A stretch of 38,894 bases of DNA from Pseudoduganella dura (GCF_009727155.1 NZ_WNWM01000001.1:1-38894), one strand, 5' to 3'. Numbered from the stretch's first letter, positions 23,218 through 32,033 are shown. Translations and numbers: made by a program. Notes: a model not told the origin generated them from the letters alone.

Positions 23218-24377
23218 TGGGACGTTCACTCAATGCCCGATCGGCCTCCGAGATTTCGATCGACATGGTGCCCATTGGCGGCATCGCATCCATGTTCCGT
23301 TCAGGCGCCGATTACAAGGCGATTGGCGAATTGGTAAAACGTGCAGACTATCCGCAGCTGTCGACAGCATTCCCGCGCGCCAGATCAATTTCATCGGCAC
23401 TTACGCCTATCGATGATGCGTCCTTCGGGAGTTCGGATTTTGCCTATGGTGGAGGCATTTTCGTTAACGTCGGCGGCAATAGCAGCGCGCAAGCGGCAGG
23501 GCGCTGCCGGATCTCTCGTGATGGCGGCAAGACCTGGCAGAATCGCCTTCTGCCAGCGACCACGCAGTGGACAGATGTTGTTTACGGCAATGGCCAGTTC
23601 GTGGCAATGGCCGGCGGCAGCGGGATCATCGCCACGTCGCCGGATGGCGAAAAGTGGACACAACAAACGGCGCCAGGCAATTCCAGCCCGAATACGCTTT
23701 GCTTTGGCGGCGGGCTGTTCTTTTTTGCTGTCGCAAACACAAATCAGGCTTACACGTCGCCGGACGGCGTTACCTGGACGCCGCGCACTTTGCCTGCGGT
23801 AGCCAACTGGACCTGCGCGGCCTGGGGAAACGGGACGTTCCTGGTGGTTTCTCGAACCGCTTCCGGCGTCGGGTCAGCAATATCCGCTACATCGCCCGAT
23901 GGCATTACTTGGACTCCACGAACTTTTCCAAATGCCGTGCAAAATGGCGCCTATGTCACATATGGGAAAGCAGGTTCAATTAGCGCATTCGTTTTGATTG
24001 CGTCAGTGCCATCTGCAATTCTCACGAGCACTGACGGAGTAACGTGGGTCACGCTGCCTGTTCCGCTGAATAAAAGCGGAGGTGATGCGGTGTTGACTGG
24101 GGTAGTGGCCGGCAATGGCGTTTGGATTATTTTCTCGGGAAACTCGGCGTTTGAGGCAGCATTCATGTCTGTCGACGGATTAAAATTCCAACCCTTCAAT
24201 ATTCTTCCAACTGGTAGTGCCGCAGCTTCTGCCGTGGGCTACGGCGATGGCGTTTTTCTTTATCAGAGCAGGACGACGGGCGAAGCAAACATCGGACGTG
24301 CCTATGCTGAGAACGACACCGATAGCGAATATCTGTACTTGTCCGGCACCGCCGGCCAATTCGTGAGGGTCAAATAA
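23217..24377 (+). CDS. Beta-propeller tail fibre / receptor-binding protein
   Basis: The 386-residue protein is built from about six repeats of 45-55 residues. Each holds a Y/W-G-N-G-x-F/W-V strand and a later S-P-D-G-x-x-W-T turn that resembles the Asp-box of sialidase-type propellers: I-S-R-D-G-G-K-T-W, T-S-P-D-G-E-K-W-T, T-S-P-D-G-V-T-W-T, T-S-P-D-G-I-T-W-T, T-S-T-D-G-V-T-W-V. The first 60 residues (G-G-I-A-S-M-F-R-S-G) look like an attachment region. It replaces the distal fibre of P2 gpH and probably binds the host surface. No catalytic sialidase residues can be assigned. Composition is more AT-rich than its neighbours, suggesting exchange. Confidence 0.8.
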   Translation: MGRSLNARSASEISIDMVPIGGIASMFRSGADYKAIGELVKRADYPQLSTAFPRARSISSALTPIDDASFGSSDFAYGGGIFVNVGGNSSAQAAGRCRISRDGGKTWQNRLLPATTQWTDVVYGNGQFVAMAGGSGIIATSPDGEKWTQQTAPGNSSPNTLCFGGGLFFFAVANTNQAYTSPDGVTWTPRTLPAVANWTCAAWGNGTFLVVSRTASGVGSAISATSPDGITWTPRTFPNAVQNGAYVTYGKAGSISAFVLIASVPSAILTSTDGVTWVTLPVPLNKSGGDAVLTGVVAGNGVWIIFSGNSAFEAAFMSVDGLKFQPFNILPTGSAAASAVGYGDGVFLYQSRTTGEANIGRAYAENDTDSEYLYLSGTAGQFVRVK

Positions 24378-24841
24378 TGGCCTGGATTCTTGACGCTGCT
24401 GGATATGTCACCAGCACGTATTTCGGCCCCGGATTCCCCGCCAACAGCACGAACCTCGCACCACCCGCCGGCGCCGCGCAACCGCTGCAGTTCGTGAATG
24501 GCGCATGGGTGATGGCCACGCCGGCGTTGACCTGGTCAGCAGCACCTGCGGAATACTGGTGGATCGACGTGGGCTCGTTCTTCGACCGCTTCGGCAGCAA
24601 GTCGCTGGCCATCACCAGTTCGACGGACCCGGAAGTGGCTGGACTGGTGATGCTGGTCCTGCCGCGCAAATACATCGACCTGCAGCGCGCCGATCTGCCA
24701 ACCCTCCTCGATGTCCTGGTCACGAAGGACATCATCACCGAGGCCGAGAAGACAGCCGTGCTGACAAGGCCGACGACCGAGCAGGAAAGGTATATCGTCG
24801 GCCTGCCGCAGCCGCTGGACGATGCAGTGGGGCACGCATGA
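24377..24841 (+). CDS. Fibre-associated protein, tail fibre assembly position
   Basis: The 154-residue protein starts at an ATG overlapping the end of the fibre gene (TAATGG). The N-terminal half (W-I-L-D-A-A-G-Y-V-T-S-T-Y-F-G-P) has strands typical of fibre connectors. The C-terminal half (L-P-R-K-Y-I-D-L-Q-R-A-D-L-P-T-L-L-D-V-L-V) is helical. It stands where P2 has the fibre chaperone gene G, so an assembly role is likely, but no G-family motif is certain. Confidence 0.65.
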   Translation: MAWILDAAGYVTSTYFGPGFPANSTNLAPPAGAAQPLQFVNGAWVMATPALTWSAAPAEYWWIDVGSFFDRFGSKSLAITSSTDPEVAGLVMLVLPRKYIDLQRADLPTLLDVLVTKDIITEAEKTAVLTRPTTEQERYIVGLPQPLDDAVGHA

Positions 24842-25149
24842 GCGGCCGCATCGCTCGCGCCGTTGGTCAACGCCTGGGCCTCCTGGCTATCGTCGTCGTG
24901 TGCCAAGTGGCGCATGCGATCGGGACGCTGTGGATGATCGGCGCGGCCCTGGCCGGCAGTGATCGCTACTGGCGCATCGCCCGCGGCTACGATCGCATGG
25001 GCAATGCAGTCACCGGCGGGCTCGATACCGAGACGGTGAGCAGCCGGGCCAGCCGGGCGCGACGCGAGGGCCGTACCTGGGGGTGCGTGCTGTGCCGCGT
25101 CCTGGACTGGATCGAGAAGGACCACTGCAGCAGATCCGAGGGCACCTGA
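24838..25149 (+). CDS. Conserved phage membrane protein, unknown function
   Basis: The 103-residue protein starts at an ATG overlapping the previous stop (ATGA). One hydrophobic segment (L-G-L-L-A-I-V-V-V-C-Q-V-A-H-A-I-G-T-L-W-M-I-G) precedes a polar domain with Y-D-R-M-G-N-A-V-T-G-G, T-V-S-S-R-A and a C-V-L-C-R-V-L-D motif that may bind metal. Similar small proteins occur near the tail genes of other proteobacterial phages; their role is unknown to me. It is the last gene of the PV operon. Confidence 0.7.
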   Translation: MSGRIARAVGQRLGLLAIVVVCQVAHAIGTLWMIGAALAGSDRYWRIARGYDRMGNAVTGGLDTETVSSRASRARREGRTWGCVLCRVLDWIEKDHCSRSEGT

Positions 25150-25160
25150 CCCATCGCCGC

Positions 25161-25189
25161 GGCCGCCACTTGGTGGCCGTTTTCTTTTC
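25161..25189 (+). terminator. Intrinsic terminator after PV operon
   Basis: The GCCAC-TTG-GTGGC stem is followed by a T-rich tract (GTTTTCTTTT). It ends the V-to-fibre operon just before the third late-promoter dyad. Confidence 0.7.
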
Positions 25190-25211
25190 CTGTACCCGCA
25201 ACGGGTACAGG
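25189..25211. promoter_or_regulatory. Late promoter dyad 3 (PF), probable Ogr site
   Basis: A perfect 10-bp inverted repeat, CCTGTACCCG and CGGGTACAGG around CAA. It is followed by the same CTTGATGCGTCGCGCGCGTG as at the second dyad. It stands 110 bp before FI, where P2 has its PF promoter. Confidence 0.8.
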
Positions 25212-25320
25212 CGCCTCTTGATGCGTCGCGCGCGCGTGCACGGCATCCTTTCGGCACTGTCTTGCACCGGCATTCGCCCACTGCAGACGCACTTTTCATA
25301 CACCACCTGGAGCATAAAGA

Positions 25321-26493
25321 ATGGCAACGGACTACCACCACGGCGTACGTGTGCAGGAAATCAACGAGGGCAGCCGGCCGCTGCGCGCCACGTCCACCGC
25401 GATCATCGGCATGGTCTGCACCGCCGACGATGCCGACGCTGCCGCGTTCCCGCTGAACGTGCCTGTGTACATCAACAACCCGACGACAGCGGCAGGCAAG
25501 GCCGGCACGAAGGGGACGCTGGCACGGACGCTGGAAGCGATCGGCGCGCAGACCAAGCCGGAGATCGTGGTCGTGCGCGTGGCGCAAGGCCAGGATGCCG
25601 CCACGACCACCACCAACGTGATCGGCGGCGCCAATGCTGCGGGCCAGTACACCGGCCTGAAGGCACTGCTGGCCGCGGAAAGCCGCCTGGGCATCAAGCC
25701 GCGCATCTTGGGCGCGCCCGGCCTCGACACGCTGCCCGTAACCACCGAGCTGGTCTCGATCGCACAGCGCCTGCGCGGCATGGCCTACGCGAACGCCTAC
25801 AACTGTACAACGAAGGAAGACGCGGTAGCCTACCGCGCCGGCTTCGCCGCCCGCGAGCTGATGCTGATCCATCCGGACTTCGTCAACTGGAACACCGCCA
25901 CGAAAGCGGACGACGTGATTGCATCGGCCGCGATCGCGCTGGGCCTGCGCGCCAAGATCGACGCCGAGACCGGCTGGCACAAGACGATTTCCAACGTCGC
26001 AGTCAACGGCGCCACCGGCATCAGCCGCGATGTGTTCTTCGACCTGCAAGACCCGACGTCCGACGCCGGCTACCTCAACGAGCACGACATCACCACGCTG
26101 GTCCGCCGCGACGGCTTCCGCTTCTGGGGTAGCCGCACCTGTTCCGACGATCCGCTGTTCGCTTTCGAGTCGTCGACGCGCACCGCGCAGATCCTGGGCG
26201 ACACGATGGCCAACGGCATGGCGTGGGCGTCGGACAAGCCACTGCACCCATCCCTGGTGCGCGACATCCTGGAGTCGATCAACCACGAGTTCCGCACGCT
26301 GCGCAACGCCGGTCTCATCATCGACGGCAACGCCTGGTTCGATGCATCGGCCAATTCGCAAGTCGACCTGGCCGCGGGCAAGCTCGCCCTCGATTTCGAC
26401 TACACGCCGGTACCGCCTCTGGAAAACCTGATGCTGCGCCAGCGCATCACCGACCGCTACCTGGCTGATTTCTCCAGCCGGATCACCGCGTAA
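25321..26493 (+). CDS. FI: Tail sheath protein, P2 gpFI family
   Basis: The 390-residue protein corresponds to P2 gpFI (396): D-Y-H-H-G-V-R-V-x-E-I-N-E-G at the start, then S-T-A-I-I-G-M-V, F-A-A-R-E-L-M-L-I-x-P-D-F, S-R-D-V-F-F-D-L-Q-D-P and F-W-G-x-R-T-C-S-D-D. It forms the contractile sheath that drives the tube into the cell. It is the first gene of the PF operon. Confidence 0.97.
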   Translation: MATDYHHGVRVQEINEGSRPLRATSTAIIGMVCTADDADAAAFPLNVPVYINNPTTAAGKAGTKGTLARTLEAIGAQTKPEIVVVRVAQGQDAATTTTNVIGGANAAGQYTGLKALLAAESRLGIKPRILGAPGLDTLPVTTELVSIAQRLRGMAYANAYNCTTKEDAVAYRAGFAARELMLIHPDFVNWNTATKADDVIASAAIALGLRAKIDAETGWHKTISNVAVNGATGISRDVFFDLQDPTSDAGYLNEHDITTLVRRDGFRFWGSRTCSDDPLFAFESSTRTAQILGDTMANGMAWASDKPLHPSLVRDILESINHEFRTLRNAGLIIDGNAWFDASANSQVDLAAGKLALDFDYTPVPPLENLMLRQRITDRYLADFSSRITA

Positions 26494-26514
26494 CCCCTTC
26501 ACAAGGAAACCACC

Positions 26515-27024
26515 ATGGCATTGCCAAGCATTCTCAAGAACTTCAACGTATTCCTGGATGGCACGAGCTATGCCGGCCAGGCCGAGGAAATCCAGCTGCC
26601 CAAGCTGTCGCGCAAGATGGAAGAGTGGAGCGGCGGCGGCATGAGCGGCACCGTCGAAATCGACATGGGCCTGGAGGCGCTGACGCTGGAACAGACCTAT
26701 GGCGGCATCATCCGGGGCATCCTCGACCAGTGGGGCCTGACACGCCATGACGGCGCCATGATCCGTTTTGCCGGCGCCTACCAGGCACAGGATTCCGACC
26801 AGGTCGACGCCGTGGAAGTTGTCGTGCGCGGCCGCCACAAGGAAATCGATCCCGGTAGCGCGAAGATGGGCGACAAGACCGCGTTCAAGGTAGTCACGGC
26901 CGTCAGCTACTACAAGCTGACCATCAACGGCGCCGACGTGATCGAGATCGACGTCATGGGCATGATCGAGAAGGTCAACGGCGTGGACCGCCAGACCGCC
27001 ATCCGCACGGCCATCGGCATGTAA
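26515..27024 (+). CDS. FII: Tail tube protein, P2 gpFII family
   Basis: The 169-residue protein is close to P2 gpFII (172): M-A-L-P-x-x-L-K-x-F-N-V-F-x-D-G, E-I-Q-L-P-K-L-x-R-K-M-E-E-W-x-G-G-G-M and R-G-R-H-K-E-I-D-P-G. It makes the inner tube. AAGGAAACC precedes the ATG. It follows the sheath by 21 bp. Confidence 0.97.
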   Translation: MALPSILKNFNVFLDGTSYAGQAEEIQLPKLSRKMEEWSGGGMSGTVEIDMGLEALTLEQTYGGIIRGILDQWGLTRHDGAMIRFAGAYQAQDSDQVDAVEVVVRGRHKEIDPGSAKMGDKTAFKVVTAVSYYKLTINGADVIEIDVMGMIEKVNGVDRQTAIRTAIGM

Positions 27025-27071
27025 GCAACCCGCCCGCCACCTGGCGGGCATCCCAATACTGAAAGAACACT

Positions 27072-27368
27072 ATGACCACCGTAACCGTTATCCTCGACAC
27101 CCCCCTGACCCGCGGCGAAACCACGATTACCTCGATCGAGCTGCGCAAGCCGGACAGCGGCGCGCTGCGCGGCACCAACCTGCAGGACCTGATTCAGCTG
27201 GACGTGAATGCGCTGGCCAAGGTGCTGCCGCGCATCTCCACGCCGACCCTGACCGAAGCCGACGTGTTCCGCCTCGATCCCGCCGACCTGATCCAGCTAG
27301 GATCGGAGTTCGCCGGTTTTTTGGCACCGAAGGCAGCGCTTGCTCAGGCGCGCTCCCTCTCCGAGTAG
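27072..27368 (+). CDS. E: Tail protein E, with -1 frameshift to E'
   Basis: The 98-residue gpE-family protein works as a tail assembly chaperone beside the tape measure. The slippery heptamer T-TTT-TTG lies in frame at 27317-27323, the same heptamer used in P2. A -1 shift there enters a frame that stays open through the E' gene to 27499, giving a fusion of about 142 residues. E alone ends at 27368. Confidence 0.92.
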   Translation: MTTVTVILDTPLTRGETTITSIELRKPDSGALRGTNLQDLIQLDVNALAKVLPRISTPTLTEADVFRLDPADLIQLGSEFAGFLAPKAALAQARSLSE

Positions 27369-27376
27369 AGGACTAC

Positions 27377-27499
27377 ATGGCCGATATCGCCGTGGTGTTT
27401 CACTGGCCACCACAGGCGATGGCCGGCTTTTCCCTTTCCGAGCTGGTGGAATGGCGCGAGCGCGCCCGTGTAAGAACCGAGAAGCAAGATGGCCAATGA
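27377..27499 (+). CDS. E': Tail protein E' (GpE family), C-terminal part of E+E' fusion
   Basis: The 40-codon reading M-A-D-I-A-V-V-F-H-W-P-P-Q-A-M ... L-S-E-L-V-E-W-R-E-R-A is typical of the P2 GpE family. It lies in the -1 frame relative to E and overlaps the tape measure start by 11 bases. In P2 this segment is made mainly as a frameshift product. Here the frame is open from the slippery site through to its stop, so independent initiation at 27377 is not needed. Confidence 0.85.
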   Translation: MADIAVVFHWPPQAMAGFSLSELVEWRERARVRTEKQDGQ

Positions 27500-30035
27500 C
27501 CTGAGATTGCGGGTGCTGTTCGACATGATCGACAACGCCACCCGTCCCCTGCGCAACATGATGAACGGGTCGCGCCAGACCACCACGGCCATGCGCGAGA
27601 CGCGCGATCGCCTGCGGCAGCTGCAGGCGACGCAACGCGATGTGAGCGCGTTCCGCGAGCTGCGCACCGGCATGGCCGCCACCGCCACGCAAATGAACCA
27701 GGCGCGGGCGCGTGTCGCGCAGCTGGCCAGCGAGATCGCCGCCACCGGTGCGCCGACGCGCGAGATGGCCCGCCAGTTCGAAGAGGCCAAGGCGGCGGCC
27801 GCCCGCCTGCGCGCCGAAACCCGGCAGCAGCACATCGACCTTCACCAGCTGCGCGGCCGCCTGTCCGGCGCCGGCATCGACACCCGCAATCTGGGCCAGC
27901 ACGAACGCTCGCTGCGCCAAGATATCGACCAGACCAACGAGGCACTGCAGCGGCAACAGGCCGAGCTGGCACGGGTAGCCGCGAACGAACGGCGCCTGGC
28001 CCAAGCACGCGCGCGCCGCGACGCCGCGCAGGCGCGCGCCGGCCGCATGGCCGGTACCGGCGCCGCGGCGGCCGCCGCCGGCGCCGCGACTGGTGCCGCC
28101 TTGTCCGTCCCGGTCCAGGAATACGCCAAGGCCGAGGACTCGGCCACGCAACTGCGCGTGTCGCTGATGCGCGCCGGCGCCGAAGTGCCGCCCGAATTCC
28201 AGAAGATCAACGACCTGGCCACCCGGCTGGGCGACAAGCTGCCCGGTACCACGTCGGACTTCCAGGACATGATGACCATGCTGAACCGCCAGGGCATCAG
28301 CACGCAGTCAATCCTGGGCGGCATGGGCGAGGCCACAGCTTACCTGGGCGTGCTGCTGAAGAAGGCGCCCGATGACGCTGCCGAATTCTCGGCCAAGCTG
28401 CAGGACGCCACGCGCACCTCCGAAAAGGACATGCTGTCCCTGATGGACGTGATCCAGCGTACGTTCTACCTGGGCGTGGATGACAACAACATGTTGCAGG
28501 GCTTCGCCAAGCTGTCGCCGGCGATGGACGCGATCAAGCAGAAGGGCCTTGAAGGAGCCAAGGTACTGGCGCCCCTGCTGGTGATGGCCGACCAAGCCGG
28601 CATGGCTGGCGAGGCTTCGGGTAACGCCTTCCGCAAGATCTTCCAGTTGTCGCTGGACAGCAAGAAGGTGGGCAAGGCCAACAAGGGCCTGGCCCCGGGG
28701 CAGCAGCTGGACTTCACCGACGGCAAGGGCGAGTTCGGCGGCCTCGACAAGATGTTCAAGCAGCTCGACAAGCTCAAGGGCCTGTCTACGCAAAAGCGCC
28801 TGGGCGTGCTGAAGGAGATCTACGGCGATGACGCGGAAACCCTGCAGGCGATCGCCCTGATGATGGAAAAGGGTGTGGCCGGTTACCGTGAGGTGCAGGG
28901 CAAGATGGGCGCGCAGGCCTCCCTGCAGGAGCGCGTCAACGTCCAGCTGGGCACCCTGAAGAACCTGTGGGACGCCACCAAGGGCACCGCCACCAACGCC
29001 CTGGTGGCGTTCGGTGCCTCGATTGCCCCAGAGCTGAAGGCCACCACCGAATGGCTGGGCGAGATGGCGCAGCGCGTGGGCGCGTGGGCACGCGAGAATC
29101 CGCGCCTGGCTGCCGGCCTCATGAAGGCCGGCGCCCTGCTGGCCCTGCTGCTGATCGTCGGCGGCGCGCTGCTGCTGATGCTGGCCAGCGTGCTGGGTCC
29201 CCTGGCCATGGTCCGGTTCGCGCTGACCACGCTGGGCATCCAGGGCACCCTCGGCGCCCGGGCGCTGGGCCTGCTGACCGGTGCTTTCCGCCTGGTCAGT
29301 TCGGCCGTACTGTTGCTGGGCCGGGCGCTGCTGATGAACCCGATTGGCCTGGCCATCACTGCGATCGCCGCCGGCGCCTATTTCATTTACCGCAACTGGG
29401 AACCGATCACGCGCTTCTTCGCCGGGATCTGGAGCCAGATCCGCACGGCATCCGCCGGCGGCCTGGCCGGCGTGACGGCCCTGCTGCTGAACTGGTCCCC
29501 GATCGGGGCGTTCTACAAGGCATTCGCCGCGGTGCTGTCCTGGTTCGGCATCGAGCTGCCGGCGAAGTTCACCACCTTCGGGGCCAACATCATGGCCGGC
29601 CTGGTGAGCGGCATCACTGGCGCCCTGGGCACGGTGCGCGACGCGATCGGCGGCGCGGCCGATGCCACGATCAACTGGTTCAAGGCCAAGCTGGGCATCC
29701 ACAGCCCGAGCCGCGTGTTCAGCGACCTGGGCGGCTTCATCAGCCAAGGCGCTGCGCAGGGCGTGGAGGGCGAACAAGGCAAGCTGACCCGGGCGGCCGC
29801 CAACCTGGCCAGTGCGGCTGCGCTGACGTTCGCCGGCGCCGGTGCCGCGCCGGCGGCGCCGCTGGGGGCCGGCTCGAGCAGCGGTTCGCTGTCGATCGGC
29901 GGCGACACCATCACCATCACCATCCAGGCCGACGCCGGCACCGGTTCCGACGCGATCGCGCGGGCCGTCCGTGCCGAACTGGACAAGCGCGACCAGGCCA
30001 AGCGTGCCCGCTTCGGCTCGCGCCTGACCGATTAA
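27489..30035 (+). CDS. T: Tail tape measure protein, P2 gpT family
   Basis: The 848-residue protein is similar to P2 gpT (815). The first 210 residues are a coiled coil (R-D-R-L-R-Q-L-Q-A-T-Q-R-D-V ... L-R-Q-D-I-D-Q-T-N-E-A-L-Q-R-Q). The middle has the phage tape-measure core domain (about 220-520). Two hydrophobic stretches follow at about 545-575 and 600-635, which may enter the host membrane. The tail ends in a basic D-K-R-D-Q-A-K-R. Its length sets the length of the tail. It starts inside the end of E'. Confidence 0.96.
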   Translation: MANDLRLRVLFDMIDNATRPLRNMMNGSRQTTTAMRETRDRLRQLQATQRDVSAFRELRTGMAATATQMNQARARVAQLASEIAATGAPTREMARQFEEAKAAAARLRAETRQQHIDLHQLRGRLSGAGIDTRNLGQHERSLRQDIDQTNEALQRQQAELARVAANERRLAQARARRDAAQARAGRMAGTGAAAAAAGAATGAALSVPVQEYAKAEDSATQLRVSLMRAGAEVPPEFQKINDLATRLGDKLPGTTSDFQDMMTMLNRQGISTQSILGGMGEATAYLGVLLKKAPDDAAEFSAKLQDATRTSEKDMLSLMDVIQRTFYLGVDDNNMLQGFAKLSPAMDAIKQKGLEGAKVLAPLLVMADQAGMAGEASGNAFRKIFQLSLDSKKVGKANKGLAPGQQLDFTDGKGEFGGLDKMFKQLDKLKGLSTQKRLGVLKEIYGDDAETLQAIALMMEKGVAGYREVQGKMGAQASLQERVNVQLGTLKNLWDATKGTATNALVAFGASIAPELKATTEWLGEMAQRVGAWARENPRLAAGLMKAGALLALLLIVGGALLLMLASVLGPLAMVRFALTTLGIQGTLGARALGLLTGAFRLVSSAVLLLGRALLMNPIGLAITAIAAGAYFIYRNWEPITRFFAGIWSQIRTASAGGLAGVTALLLNWSPIGAFYKAFAAVLSWFGIELPAKFTTFGANIMAGLVSGITGALGTVRDAIGGAADATINWFKAKLGIHSPSRVFSDLGGFISQGAAQGVEGEQGKLTRAAANLASAAALTFAGAGAAPAAPLGAGSSSGSLSIGGDTITITIQADAGTGSDAIARAVRAELDKRDQAKRARFGSRLTD

Positions 30036-30045
30036 AGGAAAGATC

Positions 30046-30459
30046 ATGCTGATGGCACTTGGCCAGTTCGTGTTCGACATGAACACGCTGGCGTTTCAAC
30101 AGCTGCAACGCAAGACGCAGTGGAAGCACCGCGCCAGTTCGCGCGTGGGCGCGCGTGACGCTCGCCAGTTCACAGGCCTGGGCGACGACACCTTTACCAT
30201 CTCCGGCGTGCTGGCCCCCGAGCTGACGGGCACGCTGTCGTCCCTGGACGAGCTGCGCGCAATGGGCGACACGGGCGAGGCCTATGTACTCGTCGACGGC
30301 GCCGGCACTGTTTACGGCGCATACCTGCTGGAGGACCTGAGCGCCGATGGCAGCCACATCGGCATCGACGGCAAGCCGCGGCGCGTTGAATTCTCGATCT
30401 CGCTGACCCGGCAGGATGACGACCAGGCCAGTTCGATGGCGCAGAAAGGGGCAAGCTGA
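30046..30459 (+). CDS. U: Tail protein U, P2 gpU family
   Basis: The 137-residue protein has the P2 gpU pattern M-L-M-A-L-G-x-F-V-F-x-x-x-T-x-x-F-Q-x-L-Q-R, W-x-H, G-x-R-x-A-x-Q-F-x-G-x-G-D-D and a late V-E-F-S-I-S-L. It forms part of the tail end joining baseplate and tube. It shares a base with the D start (TGATG). Confidence 0.95.
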   Translation: MLMALGQFVFDMNTLAFQQLQRKTQWKHRASSRVGARDARQFTGLGDDTFTISGVLAPELTGTLSSLDELRAMGDTGEAYVLVDGAGTVYGAYLLEDLSADGSHIGIDGKPRRVEFSISLTRQDDDQASSMAQKGAS

Positions 30460-31490
30460 TGCCGCTGAGCCCTGATTTCACCGTCAAGCTGGACGGCCGC
30501 GACCTGACCAGCAAGATCGCGCCGCGGCTGATCCGCCTGTCTATCCGCGAATGCCGGGCGGACGAGGCCGATACCCTCGACCTGGTGCTCGATGACAGCG
30601 ACGGCAAGCTGGCCATCCCACCGCGCGGCGCCGTGCTGGCCGTGGCGATCGGCTGGACCGGCTCCCAGCTGGTCGACAAGGGGCTGTTCACCGTCAACGA
30701 GGCGGAGCACGCCGGCACGCCCGACACGATCACGCTGCGCGCCCGCAGCGCCTCGATGACCAAGGGCATGGGCGAGCGGCGGGAAAAAAGCTGGCACGGC
30801 CAGGCGCTGGCCGATATCGTCAAGACGATCGCGGCGCGGCACGAGCTGAAGCCGCTGGTGGGCGCCGCCCTGGGCGCCGTCAAGATCGACCACGTAGATC
30901 AGACGCATGAAAGCGATATGGCGTTCCTGACGCGCCTGGCCAAGCGCTACGACGCGGTGATGACGGTGAAGGCAGACAACCTGCTGTTCGTGCCGATCGG
31001 GCAGGGTACAACCGCCAGCGGCAAGACCCTGCCCGTGATCGCGCTGACGCGCGCCGATGGCGACAGCCACCGCTACCACGTGTCCGAACGGGAAACGTAC
31101 AGCGGCGTGAAGGCGCACTGGTACAGCAACGGGGAGAAGAAGCGGCATAGCGTCACGGTCGGCGGCGAGACCAACACCAATCTCAAGGTGCTGCCCGAGA
31201 CCTACACCAGCCAAGCCGAGGCCGAGGCGGCCGCCGCGGCCGAATTCAAGCGCACGCAACGCAGCCAGGCCACGTTCGCCCTGGGGCTGGCCATCGGCCG
31301 CCCAGAGCTGTTCCCCGAGCTGCCCGTGACCGTCGCCGGCTGGAAGGACGAAATCGACTCGATCCCCTGGCTGGTCCAGAACGTCACGCACGACATTTCG
31401 GATGGCGGCTACACCAACAGCATCGAGCTGGAGATGCGCGACGATCCGGCCAGCGACAAGCACCGCGACAATTTCCGCCGTGGCGCGTGA
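30459..31490 (+). CDS. D: Late control/baseplate hub protein D, P2 gpD family
   Basis: The 343-residue protein is shorter than P2 gpD (387) but keeps its features: P-x-F-x-V-x-L-D-G-R-D-L-T, E-A-D-x-L-D-L-V-L-D-D, I-A-x-R-H-E-L-K-P, D-Q-T-x-E-S-D-M-A-F-L-T-R-L-A and the C-terminal V-x-H-x-x-x-D-x-G-Y-T-x-x-I-E-L-E. It is the gp27-like hub of the baseplate. It ends the late region; a GCGTGAC/GTCACGC hairpin over its stop (31485-31507) may end transcription. In P2 the ogr gene follows here, but not in this genome. Confidence 0.95.
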   Translation: MPLSPDFTVKLDGRDLTSKIAPRLIRLSIRECRADEADTLDLVLDDSDGKLAIPPRGAVLAVAIGWTGSQLVDKGLFTVNEAEHAGTPDTITLRARSASMTKGMGERREKSWHGQALADIVKTIAARHELKPLVGAALGAVKIDHVDQTHESDMAFLTRLAKRYDAVMTVKADNLLFVPIGQGTTASGKTLPVIALTRADGDSHRYHVSERETYSGVKAHWYSNGEKKRHSVTVGGETNTNLKVLPETYTSQAEAEAAAAAEFKRTQRSQATFALGLAIGRPELFPELPVTVAGWKDEIDSIPWLVQNVTHDISDGGYTNSIELEMRDDPASDKHRDNFRRGA

Positions 31491-31507
31491 CCTGGTGCGC
31501 GTCACGC

Positions 31508-32030
31508 GCTGGCCACTTGCAACCATGGCGCTAGATCATGGACAGCCGCTGCCAAATGGGAGAGGCCGAGACACACGTTAACAAACACGAGCGACCACAC
31601 AAAGGCTTTGCTCTCAATTTTTACTTGCTTCAATTTCAACTCCATAGGTAAGGCTCATTGAGCCGGTGTTTCGATTGTGGAACCCATGCGCTTCTGGTTC
31701 TTGTGGTGGGATTCCCGTTAGCGCACGTGGCATTCGAAAATCACGACTTCTCGTCGTCAAGTCCGTTTGTCCATACTGACAGCACTTTTTCAAGGCAACC
31801 CGGGCGGTTTTCCAACGATCACGACCGAACTCCCGTCAAGCCATTTCGCTTTTCCTAGCACAATTTTCACAGCCTGCCTGGAGCATTTTTCCTATTGCTC
31901 CAACTGAAATTTTCGCTTGCTTCACGCTCTGGTTCCTCTGGTGGGTTTTCCGCTATCAGGCACATCGGAACTTAACCCGAATTGTTTTGAAGTTCGTGTG
32001 GTGGTCTTTCCGAAATTTCCTCCACCCATT
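31508..32030. other. Non-coding interval with a thrice-repeated motif
   Basis: No credible gene lies between D and brnT. A 23-bp motif, roughly TGGTTCnTSTGG then TGGGnTTTCCG, occurs at 31695-31717, 31930-31952 and 31990-32012. A GGAGCA/TGCTCC hairpin lies at 31880-31901. The DNA is more AT-rich than the tail genes and marks the start of the accessory region. Confidence 0.5.
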
Positions 32031-32033
32031 TTT

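Noticed and set aside
24370..27051. An 893-codon minus-strand open frame
   Set aside because: Antisense to the sheath, tube and neighbouring genes; long only because of high GC content.
28308..30086. A 592-codon minus-strand open frame
   Set aside because: Antisense shadow of the tape measure gene.
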